DNA of 64,000 nucleotides from the NCBI RefSeq assembly GCF_049803835.1, contig NZ_JBNAGK010000002.1, forward strand, positions 124,001 to 188,000, given 5' to 3'. Source of the stretch: Pacificoceanicola sp049803835 (GTDB taxonomy: Bacteria; Pseudomonadota; Alphaproteobacteria; Rhodobacterales; Rhodobacteraceae). Within the stretch, counting starts at the first letter, position 1. The number at the start of each line of letters is the position of its first letter. Shown here in pieces: positions 18,145-27,354 of the stretch. Below the pieces are notes generated by a model that was not told the DNA's origin, made no database searches, and saw only the letters and a list, made by a program, of their open reading frames with translations. The translations under genes were made by a program, and so were the position numbers.

Positions 18145-20475
18145 GGACAGTTGTTGATGGACCGTCTCGGTGAGATCCGTCAGCGAGAACGGTTTTGGAA
18201 GGAAAACCGAGTTCGGTATCTCCTCGTGCCCCTCGCCGAACGCGTCTTCCGCGTAGCCGGACACGAACACCACCCGCACATCCGGCCGCGATTTCCGCGC
18301 CTCGCGCACCCAGGTCGGTCCGTCGAGTCCCGGCATGACCACATCCGTCACAAAGATGTCCACCGCCAGCGACTTGTCTTCCAGAGTCTCAAGCGCCTCT
18401 TCCGCCGTCTCCGCCTCGATCACCGTGTATCCACGCAGACGCAATGCCCGCGCCGCGAAGGCTCGAACCGGCGCCTCGTCCTCCACGAGCAACACGACGC
18501 CCGATCCTTTTTCCGGCAGTTTCCGCGCCTCTGGCTCCGGCTTGGGCACCTGCGCTTCCGTTGTCGGCTCGAAGGCTGGCAACAGCAGCGTAAAACAGGT
18601 GCCCTGCCCGAGCACGCTGTCGACGAAGATGAATCCGCCGGTCTGCTTGACGATGCCATAAACCGTCGAAAGCCCCAGGCCCGTCCCTTCACCCGGTCGT
18701 TTCGTGGTGAAGAATGGCTCGAACACCTTTTGCAGCTTGTCCTTGGGAATCCCGGTGCCTTCATCCGTGATCCGCACCGATACGTAAATGCCCGGCTCAA
18801 CCACCGCGCGATCTCGTTCCATGGCTTCCCGGAGGACACGCCGTTCGGTTTCCACCACGATCTCGCCGCCATCGGGCATCGCGTCGCGGGCGTTCACGAC
18901 GAGGTTGACGATCACCTGTTCGAGTTGCCGCTTGTCGCCCCGGACGGGTGGCAGGATCGGGTCATGCTTCAGCGTCAGGGTCACACGCTCCCCGACCAGC
19001 CGGTTCAGAAGATGCATCAGGTCGGACAGCGTATCCCGCAGGTCCAGCACCTCTCGCCGCAGGTTCTGTTTCCGCGAGAATGCCAGCAACTGCCCGACGA
19101 GAGATGCGGCCCTGTTCGCGTTCTGGTTGATCTGAACGAGGTCACTGTAGTCCGGATCGCCCTGGTCGTGGCGCAGCAACATCAGGTCGCAGTGCCCGGA
19201 TATCGCCGTCAGAAGATTGTTGAAGTCATGGGCAACGCCGCCGGCAAGCTGGCCGATGGCTTGCATTTTCTGGCTTTGCACAATCTGCATTTCCAGTGTC
19301 TTCAACTCGGTCGCGTCGTTCAGAACAGCGACGAGGCAGGGTTTGCCCGCCTCCGTGACCTGTTTCAGCGTGACCTGCACGAAGACCTCTGGATCGTCCC
19401 GAGTGAGGCGCAGGAATTCCGAACGGTGCAGCCCGCGTCCCTCCATCGCTTCCTGCAACCAGTCCACGAGGGGACGTCCGAGACCGACCATGTGCTCGGC
19501 GAGATTGCCGCCGGTCGGGCCGCTCAACGACAGCATCCGCTGCGCTTCGGGGTTGGCGCGCAGGATAGTGCCGTCGGCATCGACCTTGACCAGAGAAACC
19601 GGCAGGTTGTCGAAGCCGCCATCGACCTCGGCCACCGGGTCTCGGACAGGCTCCCGCTCCACAACCGGAAGTAGCGACAGTTCGATCCGACCGGCGCCGG
19701 TTTCCGCGCTGTGCAGGATCATGGGGACGGGGCCGCGCGCGGTGGTGACGACATGGACACTGCCAGAGCGGAGCGGCATGTCCTCGATGATCTCTTCGAT
19801 CCGTTTGACCCTTCGTCCGGCCAAGTCGCGCGCGCGCGCGTTCATGTACAGAACCGCGCCATTGCGCCCGAGTGTCAGAACCGCCTGATCGCCACGTGCC
19901 GCGCTGTGCTGGGCGCTGTCGGGCTCAAGCCGCCAGAACACGATCGGACCCGGCAGAAGACGCGTGTAGACGCGGAATCCTTCGGCATGGCTGGTAATAT
20001 CCTCCACCGCATAACCATCTGATTCCGCTCGATTCTGAAGCCTGTACAACACCCCTTCAGCACTCGCGAAAACGTCGCGCAGCACCACCGCCAGGGCCGT
20101 CCCCTCGTCGATTGAAAATCGCGTCCGGGCGCTCTTGTTGGCGCCGATCAGCCCGCCGCGTCCGTCGGTAACGAAGCAGTAATCCGGATCGCCTTCGACC
20201 AGGTCGAGCAGCAGGGATGTCCGCCGCATGCGCCGCCAATCCGCGAGCGCCTTGGCCAGAAGCCAGCCGATACCCATGCTGCCCATGGTCCCGGTCCCGG
20301 CGAGAAGCGCGGTCCGGATGACACCTGTCGGTACGAACCAGGAGGCAACGAGGGCGGCGGCCGCCATCATCAACATGGCGAAGGCACCATATCGAAAGGC
20401 CAGACCGAGGCTGTTGTCACCCTCCTGATAGGATGTGGCCGTCAAATCCCAACTCCCGTGGCGAATCTTGTCCAT
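18142..20475 (-). CDS. cckA: Cell-cycle hybrid histidine kinase CckA
   Basis: Membrane hybrid kinase of 777 residues. Two membrane segments are at about 28-48 and 54-74, PAS-like domains follow to about 390, then the dimerisation/phospho-acceptor helix GQLAGGVAHDFNNLLTAISG (His about 416), the ATPase domain with VNARDAMPDGGE and GTGLGLSTVYGIVKQTGG, and a receiver domain from about 657 with VTDVVMPGLDG. This order and the H-box are those of CckA, which through ChpT passes phosphate to CtrA. ctrA and sciP are in this same window near 50 kb. A perfect CtrA box lies 20 bp before the start. Confidence 0.93.
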   Translation of the reverse strand: MDKIRHGSWDLTATSYQEGDNSLGLAFRYGAFAMLMMAAAALVASWFVPTGVIRTALLAGTGTMGSMGIGWLLAKALADWRRMRRTSLLLDLVEGDPDYCFVTDGRGGLIGANKSARTRFSIDEGTALAVVLRDVFASAEGVLYRLQNRAESDGYAVEDITSHAEGFRVYTRLLPGPIVFWRLEPDSAQHSAARGDQAVLTLGRNGAVLYMNARARDLAGRRVKRIEEIIEDMPLRSGSVHVVTTARGPVPMILHSAETGAGRIELSLLPVVEREPVRDPVAEVDGGFDNLPVSLVKVDADGTILRANPEAQRMLSLSGPTGGNLAEHMVGLGRPLVDWLQEAMEGRGLHRSEFLRLTRDDPEVFVQVTLKQVTEAGKPCLVAVLNDATELKTLEMQIVQSQKMQAIGQLAGGVAHDFNNLLTAISGHCDLMLLRHDQGDPDYSDLVQINQNANRAASLVGQLLAFSRKQNLRREVLDLRDTLSDLMHLLNRLVGERVTLTLKHDPILPPVRGDKRQLEQVIVNLVVNARDAMPDGGEIVVETERRVLREAMERDRAVVEPGIYVSVRITDEGTGIPKDKLQKVFEPFFTTKRPGEGTGLGLSTVYGIVKQTGGFIFVDSVLGQGTCFTLLLPAFEPTTEAQVPKPEPEARKLPEKGSGVVLLVEDEAPVRAFAARALRLRGYTVIEAETAEEALETLEDKSLAVDIFVTDVVMPGLDGPTWVREARKSRPDVRVVFVSGYAEDAFGEGHEEIPNSVFLPKPFSLTDLTETVHQQLS

Positions 20476-20494
20476 GATTTAACACACCCGAGCA

Positions 20495-20509
20495 TTAATC
20501 GGTGGTTAA
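20495..20509. promoter_or_regulatory. Perfect CtrA-binding box upstream of cckA
   Basis: TTAATCGGTGGTTAA is an exact TTAA-N7-TTAA, the CtrA consensus, 19 bp before the cckA start codon and within the 84-bp gap to rsmB. It suggests CtrA feedback on its own kinase; occupancy is inference. Confidence 0.75.
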
Positions 20510-20559
20510 CCGAACTCATCATCACGCTAAAATTGAGAACTTCCCGCGAAAAAATCAAC

Positions 20560-21711
20560 CTAAACGCGCATCATGATGGCCGCGAAGAAGCCGTCTCCTC
20601 CATCGGACGGCAAAAATTGCCGGGACGCAAGAGTTTTCCATTCCGGGTTGCGCGCCAGAAATGCCTCGACTTGCCGGGCGTTTTCTTCGGACAGCACAGA
20701 ACAAGTCGCGTAGGCCAGCACGCCGCCGGGTTTCACAAGCGCGGCGCAATTGCGCAGGATCGCCGCCTGTGCGCCACACAGATCCTCCAGCATGTCCGGC
20801 GTCAGGCGCCACTTGCCTTCGGGGGCCCGCCGCCAAGCTCCGCTCCCGGAACAGGGCGCATCAGCGAGCACGAGATCGTATCCGCCCGACACGCGCTCCA
20901 CGATCCGCACATCGGCCCCGGCCCGGGCCGCGCGCTCCGGCAGGTCGGCCATGCGGTTCGGATCGGCGTCGTGTGCGTCTATCCTCACTCCGGGCAGCCG
21001 CGCGGCCATGGCGAGGGTCTTGCCGCCGCCGCCGGCGCAATAGTCCAGCACAGCCATACCCGGCTTCAAGGGCAGCATGTCGACGACGGCCTGGCTCGCG
21101 GCATCCTGCAACTCGACACGGCCTGTCCCGAACGCCGCGCTCCGCGCGATCTGCCGGGCGCCGTCCGTGACCCTCAGGGCCGTGGGCGACAAGGGGTGCG
21201 CAACCGCCGCTATGCCGTCCTCGGCAAGGGCCGCAATCGCCGCGTTCACGTCTGATTTCAGCGTGTTGACCCGAAGGAAAACCTCAGCCCGGCGGCGCAG
21301 CGCCTGCGCCGCGTCTTCCGCCTGATCGCCAAGACTGTCAACGAAGCGCACGGCGAGCCAGTCCGGCAGGTCCCAGGCCTCGTACCCTTCCGGTGCTCGG
21401 CCTACGTCATCGCCCTCACCGACGGGCGGAGGCCCGTAGGCTCCGCCGCAAAACAGCGCTCCGACGTCTTCCCCCTGCGCCCGCAGCAACCCGAGGATTC
21501 GCGCACGCCCGCTCTCTCCCCCGCCCAGGGCCGCGCAGGATCGCCACCGCCGCAGCACGTCGAACACGAGGTCGCGCACCGCGGCACGGTCCTTCGACCC
21601 CGCATACCGCGCGCCACGCGCCCAATTCGTCAGTGCCCGCTCCGCGGGCTCGCCCCCGGCAATCCGGTCAATGATCTGGATGGCGGTCTGGACGCGGGCG
21701 GCGGGCTGCAT
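20560..21711 (-). CDS. RsmB/NOP-family rRNA (cytosine-5) methyltransferase
   Basis: SAM-dependent RNA methyltransferase of 383 residues. The N-terminal NusB-like RNA-binding region comes first, then the Rossmann core: SAM site DYCAGGGGKTLAMAARL, motif IV catalytic DAPCSGSGAWRR, and motif VI ATCSVLSEENA carrying the second cysteine. This is the pattern of 16S rRNA m5C967-type RsmB enzymes, though other RNA m5C enzymes share it. It lies upstream of cckA on the same strand with an 84-bp gap. Confidence 0.88.
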   Translation of the reverse strand: MQPAARVQTAIQIIDRIAGGEPAERALTNWARGARYAGSKDRAAVRDLVFDVLRRWRSCAALGGGESGRARILGLLRAQGEDVGALFCGGAYGPPPVGEGDDVGRAPEGYEAWDLPDWLAVRFVDSLGDQAEDAAQALRRRAEVFLRVNTLKSDVNAAIAALAEDGIAAVAHPLSPTALRVTDGARQIARSAAFGTGRVELQDAASQAVVDMLPLKPGMAVLDYCAGGGGKTLAMAARLPGVRIDAHDADPNRMADLPERAARAGADVRIVERVSGGYDLVLADAPCSGSGAWRRAPEGKWRLTPDMLEDLCGAQAAILRNCAALVKPGGVLAYATCSVLSEENARQVEAFLARNPEWKTLASRQFLPSDGGDGFFAAIMMRV

Positions 21712-21771
21712 GGCTTACTCCGTTGCAAGAACCCCGCCGATGTGACCGAAGCCGCCGCGGGTGTCCAGACT

Positions 21772-22482
21772 TCACCCCTTGCGGAGCAGTCTGCGATACC
21801 GCCGCTGCGAGCCCTCGAGATGCTGGCGCATGGCGCTGGCCGCAGCCTCCGCGTCCTGGTCGAGGATTGAATCGACAATACGCCGGTGCTCTTCGTCGAT
21901 GAAGTTCAGGTAACTGTCGGGAGCGCGCACGGACGAGCCTTGCTGCAACGCCTTGCGCGGGATCGCCGCGGCGCCGAACATCCTCAGCACCTCGGCAAAG
22001 CGCGGGTTGTTGGTGGCGTCGGCAATGGCCAGGTGAAAGGCAAAATCCGCCTCCGACGTCGTCTCGCCCGCCTGCACCCGCTTGGTCACGTCGACCGCCG
22101 CATCCATGATCCGTTCGATCTGGACCGCCGAGCGGCGCATCGCGGCAAGGCGGGCGCTTTCCACCTCGATTCCGGTGCGCAGCTCCAGCACCTCGATCAC
22201 CGAGGAAATCCGGTCGAAATCCACGTCGGTGAACGGCAGCCCGCTGTCCAGGCTGTCGCGAACCACGAAGACGCCCGCCCCCCGGCGCGGCTCCACGAGA
22301 CCGTCCGCGCGCAGCGAGGCAACAGCTTCGCGCACCACGGTCCGGCTTACGCCGTACTCCTCGCACAGCCGCGCCTCGCTGGGCAGCCGGGCGCCCAAGG
22401 GGAATTCACCGCCAAGGATACGCGCCGAAAGCGCCTCCTTGGTCGAATGCACCAGAGTGCCGCCCTGTGCCCTGATGTCCAC
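21772..22482 (-). CDS. GntR/FCD-family regulator of the sugar-acid operon
   Basis: Transcription factor of 236 residues. The winged helix has the classical FadR-type signature RLPSEARLCEEYGVSRTVVR, and the wing ends GAGVFVV. The C-terminal FCD domain includes FAFHLAIADATNN and IDEEHRRIVDSI. It is the last gene of the leftward uronate/aldarate operon, 29 bp after the galactarate dehydratase, so it probably senses a pathway sugar acid and represses the shared promoter near 33.6 kb. The inducer is inferred, not seen. Confidence 0.86.
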   Translation of the reverse strand: MDIRAQGGTLVHSTKEALSARILGGEFPLGARLPSEARLCEEYGVSRTVVREAVASLRADGLVEPRRGAGVFVVRDSLDSGLPFTDVDFDRISSVIEVLELRTGIEVESARLAAMRRSAVQIERIMDAAVDVTKRVQAGETTSEADFAFHLAIADATNNPRFAEVLRMFGAAAIPRKALQQGSSVRAPDSYLNFIDEEHRRIVDSILDQDAEAAASAMRQHLEGSQRRYRRLLRKG

Positions 22483-22511
22483 GACTGTATCCTCCGGTTT
22501 GACCCTTGCCC

Positions 22512-24026
22512 TTATGTTACCGGCGCCGGATTGAACAGCGCCAGTGCGTTGAACAGTCCCAGCCCCTCCGCCTTCGTCGCCTCGCCGCTCGCGGTGCGCA
22601 GAATGTGTTCGAACACCCGCTGTCCCATCTCCTCGATGCTGACCGCGCCGGTTGCGATCGGTCCGGCGTCGATATCCATCAGATCGTGCCAGCGCCGCGC
22701 CAGATCGCTGCGCGTCGCCACCTTGAGCGTCGGCAGTGCCGCGAGGTTATACGGTGTGCCGCGCCCGGTGGTAAAGATGTGCACCGTCGCACCTGCCGCC
22801 AGCTGCAACGTGCCGCAGATGAAATCGGAGGCGGGCGTGGCGCAGTATTGCAGACCCTTGCCCTTGACGCGTTCGCCCGGCGGGATCACCCCCATGATCG
22901 GGGCATTGCCGCTCTTGACGATGCTGCCCATGGCCTTCTCGACGATGTTCGACAGCCCCCCGGCCTTGTTGCCGGGCGTGGTGTTGGCCGCACGGTCGAC
23001 ACCGGACCGGGCGAGATAGTCATCGTACCAGCTCAGCTCGCGGATGATGTCCCGGGCAACCTCCTCGGTCCCGGCGCGGGCGGTCAGCTGCGCAATACCG
23101 TCGCGCACCTCGGTGTTCTCGGAGAACATCACGGTGCCGCCCGCCCGAACGATCAGGTCCGCCGCGACGCCAAGCGCCGGATTGGCGGTCACCCCGGAAA
23201 AGGCATCGGAGCCGCCGCACTGCATGCCGACGACCAGATCGGAGGCGGGGCAGACTTCCCGCTGACGGCGATTCAGGGCTTCGAGATGCACCGCGGCCTC
23301 GGCCATGATGCGGCGGATCATCGGCTCGAAGCCGTCCTCCTCCTGAAGCGTCACAAGCGCCGCCTCGGGCAGTTGCAACAGCGCGGGCTGGAGTTTCTCG
23401 CAGCCGAGCGAGACCACGAGCGCCCTGCCCCCGAAGTTCGGATTCCTCGAAATGTTCGACAGGGTCCGGATCGGGATCACCGCCTCCGGCGCGTTGATCG
23501 CAACACCGCAGCCATAGACGTGCTCGAGGGCCACCACCCCGTCGACATTCGGATACTTCGGCAGAAGCTCCTCGCGGATGCGTTTCACCGCGTGTTCAAC
23601 CACCCCGGCCACACATTGCACCGTTGTCGTCACCGCCAGCAGGTTGCGCGTGCCGACGGTGCCATCGGCGTTGCGATAGCCCATGAAAGTCGCCTCGACC
23701 GGCCCGCCGATGTCGACCTTCCGCGTGGCAAGCGGCAATTCGTCAAGCCCCGGCGCTTCCGGCAGGCCGCTGTTGTGTTCGTTCACCAAGGACCCGGCAG
23801 GCAGGTCTTCGGCGGCGATACCGATCACCACGTCATAGCGCCGCACGGCCTCTCCCCGGGCGAGGTCCACCAACGCAACCTTGTGGCCCTGTGACACGCG
23901 GGTCTTCAGCGTCACGCCCATGACCTCGGTGCCCTCCGGCAGGCCTCCGTCGTTGACGACGATGGCGACATTGTCCTCCGGGTGCACGCGGATCAACCGC
24001 GGCGTATCCGACACATATGCGTCCAT
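22512..24026 (-). CDS. garD: Galactarate dehydratase, UxaA/GarD family
   Basis: Dehydratase of 504 residues that removes water from galactarate to give 5-keto-4-deoxyglucarate. An N-terminal SAF domain (IRVHPEDNVAIVVNDGGLP) is followed by the UxaA-type catalytic region with YGCGVAINAPEAVIPIRTL, VVGMQCGGSDAFSGVTANP and FTTGRGTPYNLAALP, ending LALFNPAPVT. These match E. coli GarD better than altronate dehydratase. Its start shares one base with the stop of the glucarate dehydratase-like gene (TGATG), so the two are coupled. Confidence 0.9.
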   Translation of the reverse strand: MDAYVSDTPRLIRVHPEDNVAIVVNDGGLPEGTEVMGVTLKTRVSQGHKVALVDLARGEAVRRYDVVIGIAAEDLPAGSLVNEHNSGLPEAPGLDELPLATRKVDIGGPVEATFMGYRNADGTVGTRNLLAVTTTVQCVAGVVEHAVKRIREELLPKYPNVDGVVALEHVYGCGVAINAPEAVIPIRTLSNISRNPNFGGRALVVSLGCEKLQPALLQLPEAALVTLQEEDGFEPMIRRIMAEAAVHLEALNRRQREVCPASDLVVGMQCGGSDAFSGVTANPALGVAADLIVRAGGTVMFSENTEVRDGIAQLTARAGTEEVARDIIRELSWYDDYLARSGVDRAANTTPGNKAGGLSNIVEKAMGSIVKSGNAPIMGVIPPGERVKGKGLQYCATPASDFICGTLQLAAGATVHIFTTGRGTPYNLAALPTLKVATRSDLARRWHDLMDIDAGPIATGAVSIEEMGQRVFEHILRTASGEATKAEGLGLFNALALFNPAPVT

Positions 24027-25270
24027 CAGAATTTCGGCCTTTCGAACGTCCAGTCGGGCCAGTGCCGACGCATCTCGGTTTCGTCATCCCGGTGCGTGTA
24101 CCCACACGCAACATAGTTCCGATGCAGGCGTTTGAGCGCGTCGCGGTCCAGCGTCACCCCCAGACCCGGCCCATCGGGCACCCGGACGCAGCCGCCTTCG
24201 ATCCTCAGCTTGCCGCCCTCGATCACCTCGTCGGTCTGCCAGGGGTAATGCGTGTCGCAATCGTAGCTCAGGTTCGGTGTCGCCGCCGCAAGATGCGTCA
24301 TGGCGGCGAGGCTGATGCCCATGTGGCTGTTCGAGTGCATCGACAGACCGAGGCCCCAGATCCGGCAGATCTCCGCCAGGTCCCGCGAGGCTTTCAACCC
24401 GCCCCAGTAGTGATGGTCCGAAAGGATCACCCGGAAGGCATCGTGTTTCATGTTCGGCGGCAGGTGCTCCTGTGCCACCACATACATATTGGTGGCCAGG
24501 GGGATGCCGGTCCGCGCCTGCACCCGCGCGTTGCCCTCGATGCCGACCGTCGGGTCTTCGAGATACTCCACCAGCCCTTCAAGCCGCGGCAGGTATTTCA
24601 GCGTGGTCTCCACGGTCCAGCCGCCGTTCGGGTCGATCCGAAGCGGGGCTTTCGGGAAGCGGGCGCGGAGGGCCTCCAGCCCGGCAATCTCTTCTTCCGG
24701 CGGCAGGATACCCGCCTTGAGCTTGATCGCCTCGAAGCCCCAGGTGTCGATGAAGCGCTCCGCCTCGCCGACCAGCTGCTCCGGGGTCAGAACCTCACCC
24801 CAGTCATCCGGCTCTTCCCCGGCATGGCCCGCGAACTTGTAGAACAAATAGGCGGAAAACGGGACTTTCGTCCGCACTTTGCCGCCCAGAAGGTCACATA
24901 AGGGACGATCAAGGGCCTTTCCGAGCGCATCCCACATGGCCACCTCGACCGCCGCCACGACCCGGGGCAGCAGCGCCTCCTGCCCCATGTAGCCGGTCAG
25001 GTTGCCGACGACGCTCTCCCGTGCCTTGGCCCAGAGCGCGTTCAGATCGGTGACCGCGACACCGCGCAAACCCGGGGCCAGCGCCTCCACAGCCTCAATG
25101 AGCTTTTTCGTGCCGTAGCTCTCGCCAAGGCCGATCACGCCGTCCTCTGTCTCCACCTCGATAATGGAGCGCAGCGCGAAGGGTTGGTGACAGCCTGCGT
25201 TGTTCAGCAGCGGCGGATCGCGAAAGGCGATCGGGGTTATGCGCACGTCGGCGATGCGAAGGTCTGTCAT
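24026..25270 (-). CDS. gudD: Glucarate dehydratase-like enolase-superfamily enzyme
   Basis: Enzyme of 414 residues in the glucarate dehydratase branch of the enolase superfamily. The capping domain is N-terminal. The barrel shows AIKLKAG (catalytic KxK), LRIDPNGGWTVE (metal Asp), ILSDHHYWGG and the late histidine motif SMHSNSHMGISLAAMTHLAA. The expected reaction is D-glucarate (or L-idarate) to 5-keto-4-deoxyglucarate, the same product as GarD. E. coli GudD is somewhat longer (446 residues), so this could be a related sugar-acid dehydratase. Confidence 0.85.
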   Translation of the reverse strand: MTDLRIADVRITPIAFRDPPLLNNAGCHQPFALRSIIEVETEDGVIGLGESYGTKKLIEAVEALAPGLRGVAVTDLNALWAKARESVVGNLTGYMGQEALLPRVVAAVEVAMWDALGKALDRPLCDLLGGKVRTKVPFSAYLFYKFAGHAGEEPDDWGEVLTPEQLVGEAERFIDTWGFEAIKLKAGILPPEEEIAGLEALRARFPKAPLRIDPNGGWTVETTLKYLPRLEGLVEYLEDPTVGIEGNARVQARTGIPLATNMYVVAQEHLPPNMKHDAFRVILSDHHYWGGLKASRDLAEICRIWGLGLSMHSNSHMGISLAAMTHLAAATPNLSYDCDTHYPWQTDEVIEGGKLRIEGGCVRVPDGPGLGVTLDRDALKRLHRNYVACGYTHRDDETEMRRHWPDWTFERPKF

Positions 25271-25307
25271 GTCGTCTCCGGTGTCCGCGCTCGGGGATGG
25301 CGGGTGT

Positions 25308-25330
25308 GGGGTATTTGGACCAAAAAGAAA
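25308..25330. repeat. Short dispersed GGGTATTT...AAGAAA element, copy 1
   Basis: A 22-23 bp run beginning GGGTATTTGGACC in the 72-bp gap between two enolase-superfamily genes. It matches the reverse complement of 34605-34626 at 18 of 22 positions. Confidence 0.5.
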
Positions 25331-25342
25331 CGCAAGGCGCGC

Positions 25343-26491
25343 TCAGACCTGATGGGCGTCGATGTAGTCGAGGTTGAGGTCCTGCCCCAGTCCCGGCTCC
25401 GCGCGGCCATGAACATAGCCCTCGCCGTCCATCTCGTCGTCGATGCGGTTCTGGTATTCCTTCGGTTTGTCGTAGTCGATGAAGGGGTGCAGCAGGCCGC
25501 GCTCGTAGAAGCTGGTGTTGTGGATCGCCAGCGCCACGGCGAGGTTGCCCGCGCCGGTGCCGTGCATCTCGCAGGCCATGTGGAAGCTCTCTGCCATGTT
25601 GGCCGTCTTCATCGACGGCGTGATGCCGCCCACGTCCCAGACGCCGCAGCGCACGAGGTCGATGGCGTCGGCCTTGACGTATTCGGCACGGATCCAGTGC
25701 TTGCCGGTCATGGTCTCCGGCCCGAGGATGTTGAGATCGCAGCTTTCGCGCAGCCACTTGTAAGAGGAGATGGACGCCTCCTCCATCGGCTCCTCCATCC
25801 AGCGGAAATCCAGTTCCGCCAGCTTGCGGGCGAGCCAGAGCGTATCCGTGCGGGAATAGAAGTGATGCGGGTCGAGCATCAGCGGCACGTCCGGGCCGAC
25901 CGCCTCGCGCACGGCGGCACAGGCGGCGTAGTCCTTCTTCGGATCGGGCGCGCCGGGCATGGGGGGCATCCAGCCATGCAACTTCACCGCCTTGTAGCCC
26001 CGGGTGTTGACCATCCAATCGGCGAACCTTGCGTAATCCTCCGGCGTGGCGAGGCCGTTCTCGAGATCGTCGCCGCACATGGTCGAGCCATAGGCGAGGA
26101 TCTTCGGCCGCGCCCCGCCGAGCAGCTTCCAGACCGGCTGGCAGCAGATCCTGCCCTTGAGGTCCCACAGGGCGAGGTCCACCGCCGTCAGGGTGCGGTC
26201 GCTGAGCTGGCCACCGGAAAGTCGCTGCCATTCATAGATGCGATACCAGAGTGCCTCCGTCATCATCGGATCGCGGCCTATGAGATTGGGGCGGATGAAG
26301 CGCTCGATCAACTCGGGGCGAACCTCCGCCGGGCGGCAGATCACCCTGCCCTCGCTGCCATCCTCGCAGGTAATGGTCAGCAGCGCGCTGGTCGTCTGGC
26401 TTTCCGGCCCCGGATGACCGTGGCCGTCACTGTCGCGCACGGTGTTGGAGGTGTGGGTGAAGACCTTCACGGTCACCGATGAGATCGTCAT
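25343..26491 (-). CDS. Enolase-superfamily (mandelate racemase/muconate lactonizing type) sugar-acid enzyme
   Basis: Protein of 382 residues. The N-terminal capping domain has SDGHGHPGPESQTTSALL. Barrel motifs are GYKAVKLHGWM, LMLDPHHFYSR (metal Asp), WMEEPMEEASISSY (metal Glu), GPETMTGK and CEMHGTGAGNL. These resemble cycloisomerase-type members, such as those acting on aldarolactones or anhydro-sugar acids, more than the dehydratase next door. The start at 26491 follows homology; a longer frame to 26542 overlaps the hydrolase. It overlaps that upstream hydrolase by 4 bp. The substrate is inferred from context only. Confidence 0.78.
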   Translation of the reverse strand: MTISSVTVKVFTHTSNTVRDSDGHGHPGPESQTTSALLTITCEDGSEGRVICRPAEVRPELIERFIRPNLIGRDPMMTEALWYRIYEWQRLSGGQLSDRTLTAVDLALWDLKGRICCQPVWKLLGGARPKILAYGSTMCGDDLENGLATPEDYARFADWMVNTRGYKAVKLHGWMPPMPGAPDPKKDYAACAAVREAVGPDVPLMLDPHHFYSRTDTLWLARKLAELDFRWMEEPMEEASISSYKWLRESCDLNILGPETMTGKHWIRAEYVKADAIDLVRCGVWDVGGITPSMKTANMAESFHMACEMHGTGAGNLAVALAIHNTSFYERGLLHPFIDYDKPKEYQNRIDDEMDGEGYVHGRAEPGLGQDLNLDYIDAHQV

Positions 26492-27354
26492 GTTTGCGGG
26501 TCCTTGAGGGTGATGAGACGCGCCGAGGCGAGGCTCAGACACGTATCGGCAGCAGGGATGAGCCTGCCGCGATTGATGAAACCATGGGTCACGCCGGGCT
26601 CGATGTGCAGCGTATGGGGGACCTTCGCATGCGTCAGGCGCTCCGCCAGCTGGCGGGAATCGTCCGCCAGCACGTCGAGTTCGGCGCTGATGATATGGGT
26701 TGTCGGCAGGCCGGTTAGGTCGCCGGCAAGCGGGACCAGAAGCGGGTTGCGCCGGTGCTCCGCCTCGGGATCGACCATATCGAACAGCATTTTCATCCGG
26801 GCGCGGCTGAGGCCGAAGCCATCGGCATATTCGACATAACTGGCGGTGGCGAAATCACTGCCGCAAACCGGATAGAACAGCAACAGACCGTCAAGGCCGC
26901 TCTCTGCCAGCGCGAGACAGAGCGCCAGATTGCCCCCGGCAGAGGCGCCTCCCGCTGCGATACAAACGGGCGTGGCACCGAGACCGCCCGCCCGGACAAA
27001 GGCCAGCGCCGCGCGGCAGTCGTCCAGTCCCGCCGGAAAAGGGTGCGCCGGTGCAAGGCGATAGGATATGGACAGGACCTGCCATCCGGTGTCCGCCGCC
27101 AGAGCGCTGCAGGCGCGGTCGTTGAGGTCGATGGAGCCGCCAGCCCAGCCGCCGCCGTGGATGAACAGCAGCAGCGGCACCCCTTCCGCCCGGTTGTAGA
27201 GCCGCGCCACCTGCGCCTGACCGGCACCGCCCGGGTAGGTCAGGTCCTCCGCCGATACCGTCTTTGCGCCCTCGCGCCAGTAGGCCGCACCGAGTTCCGG
27301 CGTGGCGAACCCGTCGTTGATCCTCTGGGCTTCCAGCACCCCGTCCGCGAACAT
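26488..27354 (-). CDS. Alpha/beta hydrolase, HSL-type esterase
   Basis: Hydrolase of 288 residues. The oxyanion motif is LLLFIHGGGWAGGS, the nucleophile serine is in AAGGASAGGNLAL, the acid residue is probably in ISAELDVLADD and the histidine in GVTHGFINRG. This is the hormone-sensitive-lipase-like esterase family. It starts directly at the stop of the ABC ATPase gene and overlaps the enolase-superfamily gene, so it is fully embedded in the operon. It might remove acetyl, methyl or aromatic esters from imported uronides, or open lactones; which one is not visible. Confidence 0.82.
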   Translation of the reverse strand: MFADGVLEAQRINDGFATPELGAAYWREGAKTVSAEDLTYPGGAGQAQVARLYNRAEGVPLLLFIHGGGWAGGSIDLNDRACSALAADTGWQVLSISYRLAPAHPFPAGLDDCRAALAFVRAGGLGATPVCIAAGGASAGGNLALCLALAESGLDGLLLFYPVCGSDFATASYVEYADGFGLSRARMKMLFDMVDPEAEHRRNPLLVPLAGDLTGLPTTHIISAELDVLADDSRQLAERLTHAKVPHTLHIEPGVTHGFINRGRLIPAADTCLSLASARLITLKDPQT

